Of a stretch of 64,000 nt of DNA, positions 38,659-49,568 are shown piece after piece. The position numbers were made by a program, and so were the translations under genes. This stretch comes from Candidatus Peribacter sp. GTDB taxonomy: Bacteria > Patescibacteriota > Gracilibacteria > Peribacterales > Peribacteraceae. The notes beneath the pieces are model-generated. The model did no database searches. It had not been told where the DNA came from and saw only the letters and a list, made by a program, of their open reading frames with translations. Where the stretch lies: positions 1-64,000 of the forward strand of contig JAUSKD010000030.1 of NCBI GenBank assembly GCA_030647195.1. Reading direction: 5' to 3'. Positions within the stretch are counted from its first letter, which is position 1, and the number at the start of each line of letters is the position of its first letter.

Positions 38659-39281
38659 TCATGACACTTCTTCCCCTCGTCCTGTTCGGCGCCGGAGGCC
38701 ACGGCAAAGTTGTCGCCGATGCCGCAGCGGGCAACTGGCGAGTGATCGGATTCATCGATGACACGCGCACGGGGGAGCATGGCGGGTACCCGATTCTTGG
38801 TAACCAAAAAGCGCTGGAGCATCTGAAGAAGGAAGGAGCGCACTGCATCGTTTCCATCGGCGACTGTGCCGGACGGGCAAAGACACAGGAGATGCTGGAA
38901 AAAATGGGATTCACCATGGCGACGGTCATCCATCCTTCCGCGACCGTTTCCAAAAGTGCTCGCATCGCAGCGGGGAGCGCCGTTCTCGCGCAGACAACTG
39001 TCGGCCCGGATGCCGTATTGGGCAAGGGGTGCATCGTGAATACCTGCGCTTCGGTCGATCACGATTGCGCGGTGGGGGACTACACGCACATTGCGCCGGG
39101 GGCGCATGTCGCAGGCGGCGTCACCATCGGCACACAGACATTTGTGGGGATCGGGAGCTGCGTCCGTGAATACTGTTCCATCGGCAGTCGTGTCGTCGTC
39201 GGAGCGGGGGCGGCGGTCGTCACCGATTTCGGTGATGATGTCACGGTTTTGGGGGTACCGGCGGTCGTGAAAGGCCGGTAA
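38655..39281 (+). CDS. NeuD/PglD/LegH-like sugar O/N-acyltransferase (left-handed beta-helix)
   Basis: LVLFGAGGHGKVVADAAAGNWRVIGFIDD ... hexapeptide repeats GAVLGKGCIVNTCASVDHDCAVGDYTHIAPGAHVAGGVTIG-type. Confidence 0.9.
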   Translation: MIMTLLPLVLFGAGGHGKVVADAAAGNWRVIGFIDDTRTGEHGGYPILGNQKALEHLKKEGAHCIVSIGDCAGRAKTQEMLEKMGFTMATVIHPSATVSKSARIAAGSAVLAQTTVGPDAVLGKGCIVNTCASVDHDCAVGDYTHIAPGAHVAGGVTIGTQTFVGIGSCVREYCSIGSRVVVGAGAAVVTDFGDDVTVLGVPAVVKGR

Positions 39282-39323
39282 ACGTTCGCATCATCCATGG
39301 CGTTTGGGCTATCGTGTCCTCTG

Positions 39324-40457
39324 ATGCAGCAGATGATTCCCCTCTCCATACCGGATTTGAGCGAGGAGGATATTCAGGCGGTCGTGGCCGTCCTTCGCAC
39401 GCCCCAGCTCTCGCTCGGGCCCAAACTGCGGGAGTTTGAGCAGCAGTTTGCAGCGTTCGTCGGTACGAAAGAGGCGGTTGCGGTGAACAGCGGAACGTCT
39501 GCGCTCCATCTCGCCATGCGCGGGCTCGCTATTCACGACGGGGACGAGGTGATCACGACGCCTTTCAGCTTCATCGCCTCCGCCAACTGCATTCTGTTCG
39601 AGCGGGCAAAGCCGGTGTTCGTCGACATTCTGCCGGGTACGATGTGCATCGATCCTGCGAAAGTCGAGGCGGCCATCACGCCGCGCACGAAGGCGATTCT
39701 CGCGGTGGATGTGTTTGGCTATCTGGCGGACTGGGAAGCCCTTCGGGCGATCGCAGACAAGCATCACCTGCTTCTCATCGAGGACAGCTGCGAGGCCATG
39801 GGATCGGAACGCAGCGGAAAATGTGCAGGCTCCTTCGCCGACTGCGCCGTGTTCGGGTTCTATCCCAACAAGCAGATGACGACCGGCGAAGGGGGGATGC
39901 TGGTGACGGATCGTCCGGAGCTGGCGAAGATGGCGCGCTCTCTCCGTAATCAGGGGCGCGACGACGAAGATGCGTTTCTGATCCACCATCGTCTGGGGTT
40001 CAACTATCGCATCAGCGATATCAACTGCGCGCTCGGCATAAGCCAGCTCAAGAAACTGCCCGCGATGATCGCCCGCCGCGCGCAGGTTGCGCAGTGGTAC
40101 AGAGAAGGATTGGCGGATGTTTCGGAAAATGTTTCCGTCCCTGCGGATCAGGAAGGGGTGAACATCAGCTGGTTCGTTTTCGTGATCCGGCTCGCCGATC
40201 GCTACACCTCACGCGACCGCGATGCACTGAAGCAGCACCTCAGGGACCACGGAATCGGGTGCAACGTGTACTTCCCCTGCATCCATTTGCAGCCGTTCTA
40301 TCAGGAGGAATATGGTTTCAAGGAGGGGGATTTTCCCATAACTGAACACATCGCGGAGCGCACACTTGCGCTTCCCTTTTCGTCCCGAATGTCGGCGAAG
40401 GACGTTGCGCAAGTCTGCGAAACGTTGAAAGATGGGCTCTTGCATCTTCCCTCGTAA
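39324..40457 (+). CDS. DegT/DnrJ/EryC1 aminotransferase (LegC/PglE-like)
   Basis: IPLSIPDLSEEDIQAVVAVLRTPQLSLGPKLREFEQQFAAFVGTKEAVAVNSGTSALHLAM ... FGFYPNKQMTTGEGGML. Confidence 0.9.
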   Translation: MQQMIPLSIPDLSEEDIQAVVAVLRTPQLSLGPKLREFEQQFAAFVGTKEAVAVNSGTSALHLAMRGLAIHDGDEVITTPFSFIASANCILFERAKPVFVDILPGTMCIDPAKVEAAITPRTKAILAVDVFGYLADWEALRAIADKHHLLLIEDSCEAMGSERSGKCAGSFADCAVFGFYPNKQMTTGEGGMLVTDRPELAKMARSLRNQGRDDEDAFLIHHRLGFNYRISDINCALGISQLKKLPAMIARRAQVAQWYREGLADVSENVSVPADQEGVNISWFVFVIRLADRYTSRDRDALKQHLRDHGIGCNVYFPCIHLQPFYQEEYGFKEGDFPITEHIAERTLALPFSSRMSAKDVAQVCETLKDGLLHLPS

Positions 40458-40461
40458 ATCC

Positions 40462-41517
40462 ATGTCTTTCTTTCAGGGTAAAACCATTCTCGTCACCGGC
40501 GGCACCGGATCCATCGGATCGGAGGTGGTGCGCCAACTCCTCGCGCTTCACCCCAAGGCGATCCGGGTCCTGTCGCGCGATGAGCACAAGCAATATCTGT
40601 TTCAGCAGGAATTGGGAACGGAGGCACAGCCCATCGTTCGCTATCTGCTCGGGGATATCCGTGACTATGCGCGTCTGCTCCGGGCGATGGAGGGGGTGGA
40701 TTACGTTTTTCACTGTGCGGCGTACAAGCACGTTCCCTTCTGTGAATACAATTCCTTTGAGGCGGTGAAGACGAACGTCATCGGGACGCAGAATATGATC
40801 GATGCGGCAATCGCACAGGGCGTGAGCCGCGTATTGCTCATCTCGACCGACAAGGCGGCCAGTCCCTCGAACGTTATGGGCGCCACCAAGCTGCTCGCGG
40901 AGAAGATGATGACCTCGGCCATGAATTTCTCCGGTGACCGGCCCATCCGTTTCGCGAGTGTGCGTTTCGGCAATGTTCTCGCATCGCGCGGTTCCGTTCT
41001 GCCTCTCTTCTGCAGGCAGATTGAGCACGGCGGTCCCGTCACCGTCACGAATCCCGAGATGATCCGGTTCTTCATGTCCATTCCGCAGGCCGTCTCCCTC
41101 CTCTTCCGTGCCATGGAGCGCATGGAAGGAGGGGAGCTCTTCATCCTCAAAATGCCGGTTCTGCGTCTGGGGGACATGATCGATGTCCTGATCGAGGAAC
41201 TGGCTCCGCGCTTCGGACTCACACCCTCTTCGATCAAGCGTCAGGTGATCGGGGCACGCCCCGGGGAGAAGACGGAAGAGATCCTGATGACCACCGAAGA
41301 GTCGCAGTACGCCATCGAAGAGAGCGATATGTTCGTCGTGCGTCCGCCGATTCTGCTTGCGGATGGCAAGTGGAGCGATACCGCCAAGAAGAGCCCCATG
41401 CAGAGCGGAGATACCGCGCACGCCAAGCCCATGACCAAAGAGCAGATCCGCACGCTGCTCTCCACCGTGCTTACGGAGTACTTTCAGCGACGGCGGCACG
41501 ATCCGGAATCCGCCTGA
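40462..41517 (+). CDS. NDP-sugar 4,6-dehydratase (LegB/PglF/CapD-like)
   Basis: KTILVTGGTGSIGSEVVRQLLALHPKAIRVLSRDEHKQY ... KHVPFCEYNSFEAVKTNVIGTQNMIDAA ... LISTDKAASPSNVMGATKLLAEKMM. Confidence 0.92.
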   Translation: MSFFQGKTILVTGGTGSIGSEVVRQLLALHPKAIRVLSRDEHKQYLFQQELGTEAQPIVRYLLGDIRDYARLLRAMEGVDYVFHCAAYKHVPFCEYNSFEAVKTNVIGTQNMIDAAIAQGVSRVLLISTDKAASPSNVMGATKLLAEKMMTSAMNFSGDRPIRFASVRFGNVLASRGSVLPLFCRQIEHGGPVTVTNPEMIRFFMSIPQAVSLLFRAMERMEGGELFILKMPVLRLGDMIDVLIEELAPRFGLTPSSIKRQVIGARPGEKTEEILMTTEESQYAIEESDMFVVRPPILLADGKWSDTAKKSPMQSGDTAHAKPMTKEQIRTLLSTVLTEYFQRRRHDPESA

Positions 41518-41567
41518 GGCTGGCCATCTCGTTGTTTTCTGAATGAGAGATTGTAGAATCTCATAAC

Positions 41568-43781
41568 ATGTCAGAAGACGTACGCCGTTTCCCGCTTTTT
41601 CGCGTCATCCTGTTTCACGGTGCGGGTTTTCTTTTCGCACTGTCCCCCATTGTGATCGGAGGAGCATTCGGAAATGCGGAGGCGCGTCTCGGCGTGTATC
41701 CCCACGCAGCCCTTCTGGCCCGCTGCCTCTCCTCGGGAGACATTTTCTGGAACAATCTGAATGCTTGGGGGTCCATCTCAGCACCGTTCGGGTACGAATT
41801 CCATCCCTTTCTGCTCTTCTTCCTCCTTTTCCTTAAACCAATCATCGCCGTGCATGCGGTCACGCTCCTCTACGTGATCACCGCCGCCGTTTGTGCGACC
41901 GTCTTTCTTCATCGGGAGGGATTTTCTCCCTGGACGAGTCTGTTCGGGGGTACTGCGTATGCGTTCCTCCTGTGGTCCTGGATGTTCGAGCTGATCCTCA
42001 GTGTGGTTCCGTCTCTTCTGATCATCACGCTGCTGGCCTTTCAGATGAGTAACCGTCGTCCGTTCATCGCTCTGTTCCTCGCCACCGTATCGCTCACCCT
42101 CCTCTGGGCCGGCACCCACGTGCAATTCGCCGTCATGGCCTGCATCCTCTCGTGGCTGTATCTCATCATCCATGTGATGCGCGAGGGACGGTGGAAGCGC
42201 GCAATCACCGTCGGCATCAGCGCGTCCGTTGCTGGTTTTCTGCTTGCACTTCCGCGCATCATTCCTCTCATTGCACATGTCATGCTCTCCACGCGTGCTC
42301 CACTCACGACGATGCAGACAGTGGACGTGAATTTTCCTCTCTTCCTCTTCCTCCCGCGCCTGCCATTCGTTTTTCCGGGGTCACATCTGTCCTACCAGCT
42401 GGTGCCGCACATGGGTGCGTTTGCCGGGGCATGCATCCTTCTCGCGCTCACGCGCCTCCGGCGTCTTCGGGTCTTGCGGGTGCTTCTCGGCATCGCTCTC
42501 GTTCCTCTCGCCCTCTCACTCCCGGGTGTCTCTTCCATGGCACTCGCCCTGCCGTTTGTGCCGCTCCTTGGCCCTCCCGAACGGTGGCTCTTTGTCAGCA
42601 TGGTTGCGCTGATACCGGTCGCCTGCTTCGGGTTCGACACTCTGCTGCAGGGCAGCAAGAGGGGCGTTGCCCGTGTGATCGGCTGGCTGTTTGCCGGTGG
42701 CGGTATCGCCCTGCTCTGCGCGATCGTCTTCAAGGCCGCAGCGACCGGTCACCTTTCCGGCATTCCGGGGTCGCGCCTGCTGTTTCCCTCGCTGTCGCTC
42801 GTGCTTGCCGGCGTTGTCTTCCTCCGTTTCCATTCCCGTCCCGCGCTTGCGGCCGTCCTTGGCGCCCTCTCTGTGCTCCTCACCCTGTTTGGCATGACTT
42901 TGGAGTGGCGCATCCCTGTGCAGGCCCTTCGCGGCACCCCGCTTTTCGTGCCCTCTTCGGCCGAGGAGATTTCGCATGTGTTCGCGGCAAGAGCTTCCCT
43001 GCCGCCCTCACTTTCCCGCAGCGGACACAAGCTCTACGAAGACTCGCTCTTCTATGCGAACGTCAACCTTTTTTCCGGTTTCGCTCTGACGGCGGCCAAT
43101 GATCCGACGCTGCCTGCCCGGACACAGATGGTGTTGGATCTCCTGGGCGCGGAGCCACCCACCTCTCCCCTGTACGCAACGGATACGACTGATGTGCTGA
43201 TCGGGCGACTGCGGTCGTATGAGCATTTGTTGCCAGCATTGGGGGTCCACTGGGTACTGAGCCCCGTTCCGTTGACGGGTTTCCGTACTCTCGTTCTCGC
43301 GCAGGTTCATCCTGTCGAAGGAGACACGAAGATGTATCGGTATGCAGTGCGCGATCCCAAACCCCTTGCCTACGTTCTTCCGTCCGTTTCGCTGGCCGAA
43401 CCGGGTGTCGATGATCTGCCGGACCGGCTGAAAGCATCGGCGCGGCGTCCGGTGATCGTGGAGTGCCGCGATTGTCGCGGAGAGGTCACATCATCCGGAC
43501 GTGGCACGTTCACTGTGCGTGCGGAAACCGCTTCGCAGGTTCTCGTGGATGTTACGACTCCCGAGGCGCAATGGATGGCGGTCCGGCGCATCGCACTCCC
43601 CGGAACGGAAGTCACCGTCGATGGTCAGCCGGTCTCCTTTGGCATTGTCTATGGCGTCTTGGTCGCGGTGAACGTTCCCCCGGGCAGGCACACCGTGACC
43701 GTATCGCATTCCTATAAAACTCTTCTCAAAGACAGCCTGAAGATCCTGAGAAAGGAACGGTGTCTTTGGTTCCCTGTGTAA
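41568..43781 (+). CDS. Large multi-TM membrane protein, YfhO/GT-C-like
   Basis: About 12 hydrophobic segments followed by a C-terminal soluble domain; TTGTTT-N16-TAGAAT-N8-ATG. Confidence 0.75.
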   Translation: MSEDVRRFPLFRVILFHGAGFLFALSPIVIGGAFGNAEARLGVYPHAALLARCLSSGDIFWNNLNAWGSISAPFGYEFHPFLLFFLLFLKPIIAVHAVTLLYVITAAVCATVFLHREGFSPWTSLFGGTAYAFLLWSWMFELILSVVPSLLIITLLAFQMSNRRPFIALFLATVSLTLLWAGTHVQFAVMACILSWLYLIIHVMREGRWKRAITVGISASVAGFLLALPRIIPLIAHVMLSTRAPLTTMQTVDVNFPLFLFLPRLPFVFPGSHLSYQLVPHMGAFAGACILLALTRLRRLRVLRVLLGIALVPLALSLPGVSSMALALPFVPLLGPPERWLFVSMVALIPVACFGFDTLLQGSKRGVARVIGWLFAGGGIALLCAIVFKAAATGHLSGIPGSRLLFPSLSLVLAGVVFLRFHSRPALAAVLGALSVLLTLFGMTLEWRIPVQALRGTPLFVPSSAEEISHVFAARASLPPSLSRSGHKLYEDSLFYANVNLFSGFALTAANDPTLPARTQMVLDLLGAEPPTSPLYATDTTDVLIGRLRSYEHLLPALGVHWVLSPVPLTGFRTLVLAQVHPVEGDTKMYRYAVRDPKPLAYVLPSVSLAEPGVDDLPDRLKASARRPVIVECRDCRGEVTSSGRGTFTVRAETASQVLVDVTTPEAQWMAVRRIALPGTEVTVDGQPVSFGIVYGVLVAVNVPPGRHTVTVSHSYKTLLKDSLKILRKERCLWFPV

Positions 43782-43854
43782 GGGGGGTCCGTTGAGAGAA
43801 TGCGCCGTGTTTAATTGACCGTAAGGCCAAACGAACCTATCGTAGCCGTCTACA

Positions 43855-44709
43855 ATGAAAGTTGTCATTCTCTGTGGCGGGCAGGGGACGCGCTTGCGTG
43901 AAGAGAGCGAATATCGCCCCAAGCCTCTCATCGAGGTGGGGGAGCGGCCGATCCTGTGGCACATCATGAAGCTCTATGCGCACTACGGGCTCAAGGATTT
44001 CGTGCTGTGCCTGGGCTACAAGGGCCAGATGATCAAGGAGTACTTTCTTAATTACGAGGCGACGAACAATGACTTCACCATTCAGCTGGGCTCACGTCCC
44101 GCCCTCGTCTACCACGGGAATCATACGGAGCAGGATTTTCGCGTGACGCTGGCGGATACGGGTCCGGATGCGATGACGGGTTCCCGCGTCAAAAAAGTCG
44201 CGCACCATCTGACCGATCAGACATTCCTTCTGACGTACGGCGATGGTGTCAGCAACGTGAATATCGATCAGCTCATCACCTTCCACCGCTCACATGGCAA
44301 GCTGGCCACGGTGACGACAGTCCGTCCCCACTCGCGGTTCGGTGTCGTTGAAATGCAGGAGGACGGACACATCATTTCCTTTGCCGAAAAGCCGCAGATG
44401 GATGGCTGGGCCAGTGCCGGCTACTTCGTGTGCGAGAGGGGCGTACTCGATTACCTCGATGTCGACAGCAACTGTTCTTTCGAGCAGGAACCGCTCCACC
44501 GCCTCGCACAGGACGGGCAACTGATGGCCTACCGGCACGAAGGATTCTTCTATGCCATGGATACCCATCGCGAGTACCTCTTCCTGAATGAGATGTGGAA
44601 GAAAGGAAATGCACCATGGGCGGTCTGGCAGCATCCGAAAGAGAAAATGATACTGCCCGCCTCCGTTGAGGGGGTGAGCGGTAAGCGCGCAGCTCTCTCT
44701 GCCGTATGA
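43855..44709 (+). CDS. rfbF: Glucose-1-phosphate cytidylyltransferase
   Basis: [64 protein letters not shown]. Confidence 0.95.
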   Translation: MKVVILCGGQGTRLREESEYRPKPLIEVGERPILWHIMKLYAHYGLKDFVLCLGYKGQMIKEYFLNYEATNNDFTIQLGSRPALVYHGNHTEQDFRVTLADTGPDAMTGSRVKKVAHHLTDQTFLLTYGDGVSNVNIDQLITFHRSHGKLATVTTVRPHSRFGVVEMQEDGHIISFAEKPQMDGWASAGYFVCERGVLDYLDVDSNCSFEQEPLHRLAQDGQLMAYRHEGFFYAMDTHREYLFLNEMWKKGNAPWAVWQHPKEKMILPASVEGVSGKRAALSAV

Positions 44710-45692
44710 GCAAGGAAACCGCATCATTCTGGCGCGATCGTCCCACCTGTGTCACGGGTGCGACGGGTCTCGTGGGAATCTGGCTCGTTCGCCGATTGGT
44801 GGAGGCGGGAGCACAGGTGATTTGCCCCGTCCGCGACTGGGTTCCGCAATCCGATCTGCTGCGTTCCCCGTTGAACGAGCGCGTGGTTTTGGTGCGCGGA
44901 GATGTGCAGGATCAGGCTTTTTTGGAGCGCGTCCTTGGCGAGTATGAAATAGACACCGTCATCCACCTGGCCGCGCAGACGATCGTCGGGATCGCAAATC
45001 GCAATCCCATTTCCACCTTTGAATCCAATATTCAGGGCACCTGGACACTGCTCGAGGCCTGCCGCCGCAGCCCGCTCGTGCGGCAGATCGTCGTCGCCTC
45101 CTCGGACAAGGCCTACGGCGATCAGGAAAAGCTTCCGTATACCGAAGAAGCCCCGCTGCAGGGGCGCCATCCGTACGACGTCAGCAAATCCTGTGCCGAT
45201 CTGATTGCCCGTTCCTATGCCGAGACGTACGGGCTTCCTGCGGTCATCACGCGCTGCGGGAATTTCTACGGTGGAGGGGATTTGAACTGGAATCGCATCG
45301 TTCCGGGCACGATCCGCTCGATCCTGCGGTCCACGCCACCCGTTATCCGCTCGGATGGGAAGAACATTCGTGATTATTTCTACGTCGAGGACGGCGCGGC
45401 GGCCTACATGCTCCTCGCGGAGAAGCTCGCAGAGCATCCGGAGCTTCGGGGCCAGTCTTTCAACTTCAGCAACGAGGAACAAATGACAGTGCTCGATCTC
45501 ACGCAGCGCATACTCACGCTCATGGGCAGCGATCTCAAACCCGAAATTCGCAACGAGGCGACAAACGAGATCCGTCACCAGTACCTGAGTGCGGCAAAAG
45601 CACGCAAAGTGCTCGGATGGAAGCCGCTCTTCGGGCTCGATGAAGGCCTCAAGAAAACAATCGAGTGGTACCGCGGATTTTTCGCCTCGTAG
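44706..45692 (+). CDS. rfbG: CDP-glucose 4,6-dehydratase-like SDR
   Basis: [40 protein letters not shown] ... [51 protein letters not shown]; coupled to rfbF. Confidence 0.88.
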   Translation: MSKETASFWRDRPTCVTGATGLVGIWLVRRLVEAGAQVICPVRDWVPQSDLLRSPLNERVVLVRGDVQDQAFLERVLGEYEIDTVIHLAAQTIVGIANRNPISTFESNIQGTWTLLEACRRSPLVRQIVVASSDKAYGDQEKLPYTEEAPLQGRHPYDVSKSCADLIARSYAETYGLPAVITRCGNFYGGGDLNWNRIVPGTIRSILRSTPPVIRSDGKNIRDYFYVEDGAAAYMLLAEKLAEHPELRGQSFNFSNEEQMTVLDLTQRILTLMGSDLKPEIRNEATNEIRHQYLSAAKARKVLGWKPLFGLDEGLKKTIEWYRGFFAS

Positions 45693-45707
45693 CATTTCCA
45701 TTCATAC

Positions 45708-46730
45708 ATGAAACCTCTTCCTGCGGTCGACCTTGAATCGGTGTTGGCGGATACGCGGGATCTGTGGGAGGAATTTCGCGGAAACAAACTCTTTCTCACG
45801 GGTGCGACGGGTTTCATGGGATGCTGGTTGCTCGAGTCATTCGCGTGGGCGTGCGATCATCTCGGCCTGGATGCGCACGTGGTTGCGCTGACCCGCGACC
45901 CGGATCGTTTTGCGGCGAAGGCTCCCCACCTTGCCTCGCATCCGTCGATTGCTCTCGTGCAGGGGGATGTGCGGTCATTCACGTTTCCCGCCGGTTCTTT
46001 TTCTCACATCATCCATGGGGCGGCACAACCTTCCGCCGCGACGTCGCAACCGCTTCAGCGCGAGATCATTGTTGAGGGTACGCGACGGGTTCTCACCTTC
46101 GGCCGTGCATGCGGCGCATCGAAATCATTGTTCTTAAGCTCCGGCGCGGTTTACGGCACTCAGCCGCCATCATGTTCCCATATGCCGGAGGACGAGACGG
46201 CCGTTGCGCGTCCCCTCACCGTTCCTTCCGCATATGCGGATGGCAAGCGCGAGGCGGAACGATTGTGGCGGGAGGAGCAGGCGCCGGGGCAACGGACCAT
46301 CGCACGATGTTTTGCATTCTTAGGACCGCACCTTCCCCTCGACGGACAGTTCGCCGCGGGGAATTTTATCCGTGACGGACTCAACGGCGGACCGATCCGG
46401 GTGAACGGGGACGGGACACCCTTCCGTTCGTACCTCTATGCCGCCGATCTCGTTGTGTGGCTGCTCACGATCCTGTGTAAGGGCACGGCCGGGCGGGCGT
46501 ACAACGTCGGATCCGAGCAGGCCGTCAGCATTCTCGAGCTCGCACATTCAGTGGCGGCAGCGTTTTCGCCGAAGCCGGCTGTTTCGGTGTTGCAGAAACC
46601 CGTTCCCGGGGCTTTTCCGGCACGCTACGTTCCCTCAACGCTGCGCGCCCGTACTGAGCTTCATCTGAAGGAAAATTTCCCGCTTGCTTCGGCTATCCAG
46701 GCCACGGTCTCGTGGTACGCTACGGATTAG
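45708..46730 (+). CDS. NAD-dependent epimerase/reductase (CDP-sugar 4-ketoreductase/epimerase candidate)
   Basis: KLFLTGATGFMGCWLLESFAWACDHLGLDAHVVALTRDPDRFAAKAPHL ... FLSSGAVYG; YADGKREAERLWRE. Confidence 0.85.
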   Translation: MKPLPAVDLESVLADTRDLWEEFRGNKLFLTGATGFMGCWLLESFAWACDHLGLDAHVVALTRDPDRFAAKAPHLASHPSIALVQGDVRSFTFPAGSFSHIIHGAAQPSAATSQPLQREIIVEGTRRVLTFGRACGASKSLFLSSGAVYGTQPPSCSHMPEDETAVARPLTVPSAYADGKREAERLWREEQAPGQRTIARCFAFLGPHLPLDGQFAAGNFIRDGLNGGPIRVNGDGTPFRSYLYAADLVVWLLTILCKGTAGRAYNVGSEQAVSILELAHSVAAAFSPKPAVSVLQKPVPGAFPARYVPSTLRARTELHLKENFPLASAIQATVSWYATD

Positions 46731-46750
46731 TTTTTCCCGCAGTGAGCCCT

Positions 46751-47680
46751 ATGCGAACCATCAGCGTCGTCACCCCGACGTTCAACGAGGAGGCCAATGT
46801 CCGCGAGCTCTATCGGCAGACGAAGGAGGTTTTCGCCGGACTGCCCGCGTACCGGTACGAGCACATTTTCATCGACAACGCTTCAACCGATCGTACCGTT
46901 GCGATCCTGAAAGAAATCGCTGCCACGGATCCGCAGGTGAAAGTCATCGTCAACGCGCGGAATTTCGGACACATCCGTTCACCATACTATGGTCTGCTGC
47001 AGGCATCCGGCGATGCGGCGATTCTGATTGTCGCCGACCTGCAAGATCCTCCCTCCCTCATTCCCACATTCGTTGAGCGGTGGGAACAGGGCGAGAAGAT
47101 CGTCATCGCCGTCAAAACGGCCAGCGGGGAATCGCCCCTGCTCTTCGCCATCCGCAAGCTCTACTACCGCCTCGTATCGAGTCTGTCAGAGACACCGTTG
47201 ATCAGAAATTTTTCCGGCTTCGGTCTGTATGACCGCTCCGTTCTGGATGTGCTCCGGACGATTCAGGATCCGTACCCCTACTTCCGCGGACTCGTGCTGG
47301 AAGTCGGCCCCAAACCATCGATTGTTCCTTTCCAGCAGCCGCAGCGAAAACGGGGCATCTCCAAAAACAACTTCTACACGCTCTACGATATCGCGATGCT
47401 CGGCATTACCAGCCACTCCAAGGTACCGCTCCGTATCGCGACGATTGCAGGGTTCTTTCTCTCTGCCGTGGGCTTGCTGGTCGCATTGGGATATCTGGTC
47501 GCCAAGTTGGTCTTCTGGAACACCTTTTCGGCGGGGATCGCGCCGATTGTCGTCGGCGGATTCATCTTCTTCTCCATACAACTGTTCTTCATCGGGCTCA
47601 TCGGAGAATACGTTGCTGCCATCCACACGCAGACACTCCGACGGCCCTTGGTTACGGAGAAGGAGCGCGTCAATTTCTGA
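46751..47680 (+). CDS. Family 2 glycosyltransferase with two C-terminal TM helices (GtrB/DPM1-like)
   Basis: MRTISVVTPTFNEEANVRELYRQTKEVFAGL ... ILIVADLQDPPSLIPTFVERWEQGEKIVIAVK; C-terminal TM pair. Confidence 0.92.
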   Translation: MRTISVVTPTFNEEANVRELYRQTKEVFAGLPAYRYEHIFIDNASTDRTVAILKEIAATDPQVKVIVNARNFGHIRSPYYGLLQASGDAAILIVADLQDPPSLIPTFVERWEQGEKIVIAVKTASGESPLLFAIRKLYYRLVSSLSETPLIRNFSGFGLYDRSVLDVLRTIQDPYPYFRGLVLEVGPKPSIVPFQQPQRKRGISKNNFYTLYDIAMLGITSHSKVPLRIATIAGFFLSAVGLLVALGYLVAKLVFWNTFSAGIAPIVVGGFIFFSIQLFFIGLIGEYVAAIHTQTLRRPLVTEKERVNF

Positions 47681-47686
47681 TCTTCA

Positions 47687-49402
47687 TCACGTTTTTTCGT
47701 TCATGCCGACCGGATTCACATGAGGTTCCATATCGGTCATCGGTCTGCCGAAGGCGATTTTTGGGTAGGCATTGAGCGACTGATCCACCATCACCTGCAA
47801 CAGGCACGGTTCCGTAGGCTCCTGCCAGAGCCACCGCACGGCGTCCGGCACCTCTCCTGATTCGACAACCGTCCGCGCTGCGATGCCGTAAGCGCTGGCG
47901 ATGCGCGTGAAATCCGGCGCGCTGTATCCCCACACGGTGGATTGGTACCGTCCCTCAAAGTAGCTGTCCTGAAATTGCCGCACCATTCCGTATGAATCAT
48001 TGTGCATGATGATGATTTTGATGGGCAGGTGGTTACGGACGACTGTCTGGAGCTCCTGGATATTCAGTTGGAAACCCCCATCTCCTGCAATCACTACCAC
48101 CGGATGCGGTCGCGTGACGCATGCGACGCCGATTGCGGCCGGGAGGGCATAGCCCATGGCGCCCATACCGCCTGGTGTCAGGAAACGCTGTCCCTGTTTC
48201 CTCTCCACCGACTGTGCCGCCCACATCTGGTGCAGGCCGACATCCGTAACATATGCGGCGGCTGCTCCGGACTGTGACGAGAGGGCGTGCATGAAAACGT
48301 TCGGGTTGATCCCGCGCACATCCTTCAATTCCGACGTATCGGGCCAGCGGTCGCGCAGTTCGCCGATCTCCTTTCGCCAACTCTGGTATCGGTCGCTGCT
48401 GTCCGGCAGAGCGTTCAGGATGTGCGGGAGGATATCGGCGATGTCAGCGACGATCGGTATGCAGCCACGGATGCGATGATTGATTTCCCCAACATCGCAG
48501 TCTATGTGAATGACGGTGCGTTCCCCTTTCCACGCAACAGTGTCCGCTCCCGTCTGGCGAATATCCAGGCGACTGCCGATGACGATGACGCAGTCGCTGC
48601 GTCCGACGGCAAGGTTGGCCCACCGGTTTCCGTAGGTGCCGATCATGCCCACAGAGAGAGGATGATCGGAGGGGAGGACATCTAACCCGAGCAGGGAGTG
48701 AACAACTGGGACATGCGCGCGCTCGGCGAAGCGCGTCAGAGCATCTGCGGCCATCGCCGTTCTCACACCGCTTCCGACGAGGATGAGCGGCCGTGCGGCT
48801 GCAGCAAGTGCCTGCAAGAGGCCGTCGAGAGCGGGGACCGCGCATGTATCCGGAGAAGACGCTTCGCTCGGCAGTGGAGAGAAAGGGATGTCGCCACTCT
48901 GGATATCCAGTGGGATATCGAGGAGTACCGGCCCCGGTCGTCCCTCCATCGCAATCGCATACGCCCGTTCCAGTGATGGCAGCAGATCATCGGGTTCACG
49001 GACCTGCCATGCAGCCTTCGTGACGGGAACCGCCATAGAAACAATGTCCGTTTCCTGAAATCCCACCTGGCGGACGGGACGATCCCCCTTAAGTTCGTGC
49101 CGGTTCACCTGCCCTGTGATAAAAATGGCGGGCGAAGAGTCGAAGAAGCAGCTTCCGATGCCCGTAAGCAGGTTTGTAGCTCCCGGACCGCTCGTTGCCA
49201 TCGCGATGCCAGGCTTGCCCGTCATCCTTCCCACTGCATCGGCCGCGAATGCGGTTGATTGCTCGTGATGCATGCTCACGATGGGTATCTGGATGGCATG
49301 CAGCGAATCCAGAATGTGTGCGATCATTCCGCCCACCACCTCGAAGACGCAGGGTACTTCTTTCCGCCTCAGAAAATCCGCAATCAGGGCACTCGCTTTC
49401 AC
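47687..49402 (-). CDS. Thiamine-pyrophosphate-dependent enzyme, acetolactate synthase-like (GTG start)
   Basis: [25 protein letters not shown] ... [38 protein letters not shown] ... [46 protein letters not shown]6-GTG. Confidence 0.92.
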   Translation of the reverse strand: MKASALIADFLRRKEVPCVFEVVGGMIAHILDSLHAIQIPIVSMHHEQSTAFAADAVGRMTGKPGIAMATSGPGATNLLTGIGSCFFDSSPAIFITGQVNRHELKGDRPVRQVGFQETDIVSMAVPVTKAAWQVREPDDLLPSLERAYAIAMEGRPGPVLLDIPLDIQSGDIPFSPLPSEASSPDTCAVPALDGLLQALAAAARPLILVGSGVRTAMAADALTRFAERAHVPVVHSLLGLDVLPSDHPLSVGMIGTYGNRWANLAVGRSDCVIVIGSRLDIRQTGADTVAWKGERTVIHIDCDVGEINHRIRGCIPIVADIADILPHILNALPDSSDRYQSWRKEIGELRDRWPDTSELKDVRGINPNVFMHALSSQSGAAAAYVTDVGLHQMWAAQSVERKQGQRFLTPGGMGAMGYALPAAIGVACVTRPHPVVVIAGDGGFQLNIQELQTVVRNHLPIKIIIMHNDSYGMVRQFQDSYFEGRYQSTVWGYSAPDFTRIASAYGIAARTVVESGEVPDAVRWLWQEPTEPCLLQVMVDQSLNAYPKIAFGRPMTDMEPHVNPVGMNEKT

Positions 49403-49568
49403 GCGGAAAATATACAGGATGAACACAGCGACCACAATGAATGCCGTTGAGAATCTGGGCTATTCTTTGCGTTCCATTGGCAAAATCAGACCATGGATTG
49501 CCTCTCTGAAAACCCTGTTCATTCACACAGATTTTCCCTCACAGCGCTTCCAGCCGTGTACAATGAGC

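Noticed and set aside
43843-43860. TACAAT overlapping the rfbF start as a leaderless promoter
   Set aside because: The hexamer overlaps the ATG itself, so spacing is wrong; an upstream TATCGT at N11 is weaker, so this gene was left out of the leaderless list.
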